A DNA stretch of 15,050 nucleotides from Bradyrhizobium sp. CCH5-F6 (GTDB lineage Bacteria > Pseudomonadota > Alphaproteobacteria > Rhizobiales > Xanthobacteraceae), in the NCBI RefSeq assembly GCF_001556045.1, contig NZ_LSIC01000065.1, positions 1-15,050 of the forward strand, given 5' to 3'. Positions 13,288 through 15,050 of the stretch are shown here, piece by piece. Each line of letters opens with the position of its first letter. The stretch's first letter is position 1. The translations under genes were made by a program, and so were the position numbers. A model generated the notes under the pieces. It was given only the letters and a program-made list of their open reading frames with translations, searched no databases and was not told the origin of the DNA.

Positions 13288-13583
13288 AACACTCCCCTCC
13301 TTATTATCGGTCCCGGAAGCGGGGTGATCGCCGCTCCGGGCCGGTTTCTATTGAACGCAAAATCTGTCGAGCCGCCAATGGCTCAGCGCCCGTCCCTGCA
13401 CCATATTTCGCCTCGATCGACGATGGCAAGAAATATAATTCTACTCACTTCGGCCAACGTGCGGCGCTTTTTGACGCCAGATCGATACATCAGGCCTATG
13501 CGGCCATTGATGACGGCTATTGGACCGCGGCGCCCAATCCGCACTTAAATGAAGACGAGCAGCAGCGAGATTCGAGGTGCATC
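13288..13583. other. Divergent intergenic region between binding-protein and NADH dehydrogenase genes
   Basis: These 296 bases must hold promoters for both flanking genes. They are less GC-rich than the coding parts. Two inverted pairs are visible: an 11-base stem with one bulge at 13312-13340 (CCCGGA.GCGG with CCGCTCCGGG), close to the binding-protein start, and ATATTTC (13403-13409) with GAAATAT (13430-13436). I could not assign -35/-10 pairs with confidence. The NADH dehydrogenase frame stays open through most of this region but has no start codon, so I do not extend the gene. Confidence 0.5.
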
Positions 13584-14846
13584 ATGGCCGCAAATCCCCA
13601 TCGCGTCGTCATCGTCGGCGCCGGCTTCGGCGGGCTGGAGGCGACCTACCGGCTTGCGGGCGCCCCGGTCGAGATCACCCTGATCGACCGCCGCAATCAT
13701 CATCTGTTCCAGCCGCTGCTCTATCAGGTCGCGACCGCCTCGCTTGCGACCAGCGAGATCGCCTGGCCAATTCGCCATCTCATGCGCGAGCGCCGCGAGG
13801 TGACGACGCTGTTTGCCACCGTGAGCGGCGTCGATACGGCGCGTCGCTGCGTGCTGATCGACGACGGCAGCGAGGTGCCATACGACACGCTGGTGCTCGC
13901 CACCGGTGCGCGGCACGCCTATTTCGGCCACGACGAATGGGAGCAGTTTGCGCCCGGCCTGAAAACGCTGGAGGATGCGACCACGTTGCGCCGGCACATC
14001 CTGCTGGCGTTCGAACGCGCCGAGCGCGAGACCGATCCGGCGAGGCGCGCGGCGCGGCTGACCTTCGTCATCGTCGGCGCCGGCCCGACCGGCGTCGAGC
14101 TCGCCGGCACCATCGCCGAGATGGCCCACCACACCCTGCCCGAAGATTTCCGCAACATCGACACGCACAAGGCACGCGTCGTGCTGATCGAGGCGGGCCC
14201 ACGCGTGCTCGCGGGATTTCCTGACGACCTCTCTGCCTACGCCCAGGCGTCGCTGGAAAAGATCGGCGTCGAGGTCGTGCTCGGCCAGGCCGTCACCGAG
14301 ATCAATCGTGAGGGAGTCGTGTTCGGCGGCAAGCTGCTCGAGGCGAAGACCAGAATCTGGGCCGCCGGCGTACGCGCGTCGCCCGCGGCCGAATGGCTGG
14401 GCGCACCCAGCGACCGCGCCGGGCGCGTGCAGGTCGAAGCCGACCTCACCATTCCCGGCCATCCCGAGATCTTCGCGATCGGCGACACCGTCAGCATCAA
14501 CGCCTGGAACGGCAAGCCGGTGCCCGGCATCGCGCCGGCCGCCAAGCAGCAGGGCCGCCATGTCGCCGAGACCATCAAGGCACGCCTGCGTGGTGCTGCG
14601 ACAGGCCCGTTCCGCTACAAGCATGCCGGCAGTCTCGCGCAGATCGGCAAGCGGCTGGCGGTAATCGATTTCGGCCGCATCAAGCTGCGCGGCGCCCTCG
14701 CATGGTGGATCTGGGGCATCGCCCACATCTACTTCCTGATCGGCCTGCGCCACCGCCTCAGCGTCGCCTTGAGCTGGCTCTGGATCTACGCGCGAGATCA
14801 GCGGGCGGCGCGGCTGATCACGCAGGGATCAAGCAAGGTGGTGTAG
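13584..14846 (+). CDS. ndh: Type II NADH:quinone oxidoreductase (NDH-2)
   Basis: This 420-residue FAD enzyme oxidises NADH and reduces membrane quinone without pumping protons. The FAD-binding Rossmann motif VVIVGAGFGGLEA lies at 8-20, the NAD motif FVIVGAGPTGVELAG at 161-175, and the second FAD contact IFAIGD at 296-301. APAAKQQG at 317-324 fits the quinone-site region of the family. The C-terminus (about 371-405) has the hydrophobic and amphipathic segments ALAWWIWGIAHIYFLIGL and LSVALSWLWIYARDQRA that dock NDH-2 on the inner face of the membrane. Length is normal. The ATG at 13584 has GAGG 6 bases upstream. It could reoxidise NADH from substrate oxidation, including the shikimate dehydrogenase step, but it is a general respiratory enzyme and the link is only positional. 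Confidence 0.9.
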   Translation: MAANPHRVVIVGAGFGGLEATYRLAGAPVEITLIDRRNHHLFQPLLYQVATASLATSEIAWPIRHLMRERREVTTLFATVSGVDTARRCVLIDDGSEVPYDTLVLATGARHAYFGHDEWEQFAPGLKTLEDATTLRRHILLAFERAERETDPARRAARLTFVIVGAGPTGVELAGTIAEMAHHTLPEDFRNIDTHKARVVLIEAGPRVLAGFPDDLSAYAQASLEKIGVEVVLGQAVTEINREGVVFGGKLLEAKTRIWAAGVRASPAAEWLGAPSDRAGRVQVEADLTIPGHPEIFAIGDTVSINAWNGKPVPGIAPAAKQQGRHVAETIKARLRGAATGPFRYKHAGSLAQIGKRLAVIDFGRIKLRGALAWWIWGIAHIYFLIGLRHRLSVALSWLWIYARDQRAARLITQGSSKVV

Positions 14847-14871
14847 GGAAGCTAGCTCGGCGCGCTCGATT

Positions 14872-15030
14872 ACCCTCCCCTGGAGGGGGAGGGTCGCTAT
14901 GCATGAAGCGAAGCGGAATGCGTAGCGGGGTGGGGTGACGGTCTCTCCACATGGAGCACTGCCCGTGTTGAGAGATCACCCCGCCCCGCTCGCGCTGCGC
15001 GCGATCGACCCTCCCCCTCCAGGGGAGGGT
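14872..15030. repeat. Long palindromic intergenic repeat
   Basis: The outer arms are a perfect 25-base inverted repeat, 14872-14896 with 15006-15030, built on ACCCTCCCCTGGAGGGGG. Inside, GCGGGGTGGGGTGA (from about 14925) pairs with TCACCCCGCCCCGC with one G-T position, and TCTCTCC.. pairs with ..TTGAGAGA near the centre, so much of the 159 bases can fold on itself. From memory this is one of the abundant palindromic repeats between Bradyrhizobium genes. It starts 25 bases after the NADH dehydrogenase stop and may act as its terminator. Confidence 0.8.
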
Positions 15031-15035
15031 GAAGA

Positions 15036-15050
15036 CTGTCTCTTATACAC
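15036..15050. other. Probable Nextera/Tn5 mosaic-end adapter at contig end (artefact)
   Basis: The last 15 bases, CTGTCTCTTATACAC, are identical to the first 15 of the reverse-complemented Tn5 mosaic end used in tagmentation libraries. A 15-base exact match right at the sequence end is best explained as untrimmed adapter. The genomic sequence probably stops at or near 15035. Confidence 0.9.

Noticed and set aside
13380..13583. Open frame upstream of and in phase with the NADH dehydrogenase, with fairly protein-like sequence (for example HQAYAAIDDGYWTAAPN)
   Set aside because: No ATG, GTG or TTG start was found in phase, third-position base use is unlike the neighbours, and NDH-2 proteins normally start near the FAD motif as at 13584. 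Could be a decayed gene remnant, but this is not supportable.
15036..15050. A Tn5/IS50 insertion end
   Set aside because: The match is to the engineered mosaic end at the very end of the sequence with no transposon sequence attached; adapter is the simpler explanation.
1..15050. tRNA, rRNA, CRISPR array, prophage or toxin-antitoxin genes
   Set aside because: I looked for these on both strands and saw no regular repeat-spacer pattern, tRNA-like fold or family motif that would support one.

Overview
The window is GC-rich alphaproteobacterial chromosome, most likely Bradyrhizobium or a very close relative. Three things point there: an acyl-homoserine-lactone (AHL) synthase/receptor pair of the BjaI/BjaR type, several Liv-type (HAAT family) ABC transporter genes in 15 kb, and intergenic palindromic repeats of a kind I associate with bradyrhizobial genomes. 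No RNA gene, CRISPR array, insertion sequence or prophage gene was seen.

Layout. (1) 1-965, minus: the start of a livM and a complete livH, overlapping by ATGA, from one Liv-type importer. (2) 966-1359: no gene; a GC-rich hairpin and a roughly 100-bp dispersed repeat that probably ends the next operon. (3) 1360-3059, minus: a quorum-sensing module, bjaR (receptor) then bjaI (AHL synthase) then a 72-codon gene one base after the bjaI stop. Between bjaR and bjaI lie a near-perfect 20-bp lux-box-like palindrome and a perfect inverted repeat that could mask the bjaI ribosome binding site. (4) 3219-3395, plus: a 58-codon gene of unknown function, divergent from bjaR. (5) 3513-12059, plus: a LysR-type regulator followed by a seven-gene cluster: NAD-type shikimate/quinate dehydrogenase, periplasmic binding protein, two Liv-type permeases, two ATPases, and a two-domain 3-dehydroshikimate dehydratase (QuiC type). 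From the first permease to quiC the genes overlap by 4 bases or are 9 bases apart. (6) 12115-13287, minus: a lone second periplasmic binding protein, convergent with quiC. (7) 13584-14846, plus: a type II NADH dehydrogenase. (8) 14872-15030: a long palindromic repeat. The last 15 bases match the Tn5/Nextera mosaic end and are probably library adapter.

How the genes fit together. The large plus-strand cluster reads as a hydroaromatic catabolic operon. The importer would bring in shikimate and/or quinate, the dehydrogenase would oxidise it to 3-dehydroshikimate (or 3-dehydroquinate, which needs a dehydratase encoded elsewhere), and QuiC would make protocatechuate for ring cleavage by enzymes outside the window. 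The LysR gene is the obvious candidate regulator. The quorum-sensing module is independent; its expected signal, isovaleryl-homoserine lactone, derives its acyl group from leucine breakdown, so the branched-chain-type permeases next to it are suggestive but not proof of a link.

The least explained parts are the bjaR-bjaI intergenic signals, the two small genes flanking the quorum-sensing pair, and the dedicated hydroaromatic importer. Substrates of all three transport units are inferred from context, not read from the sequence.
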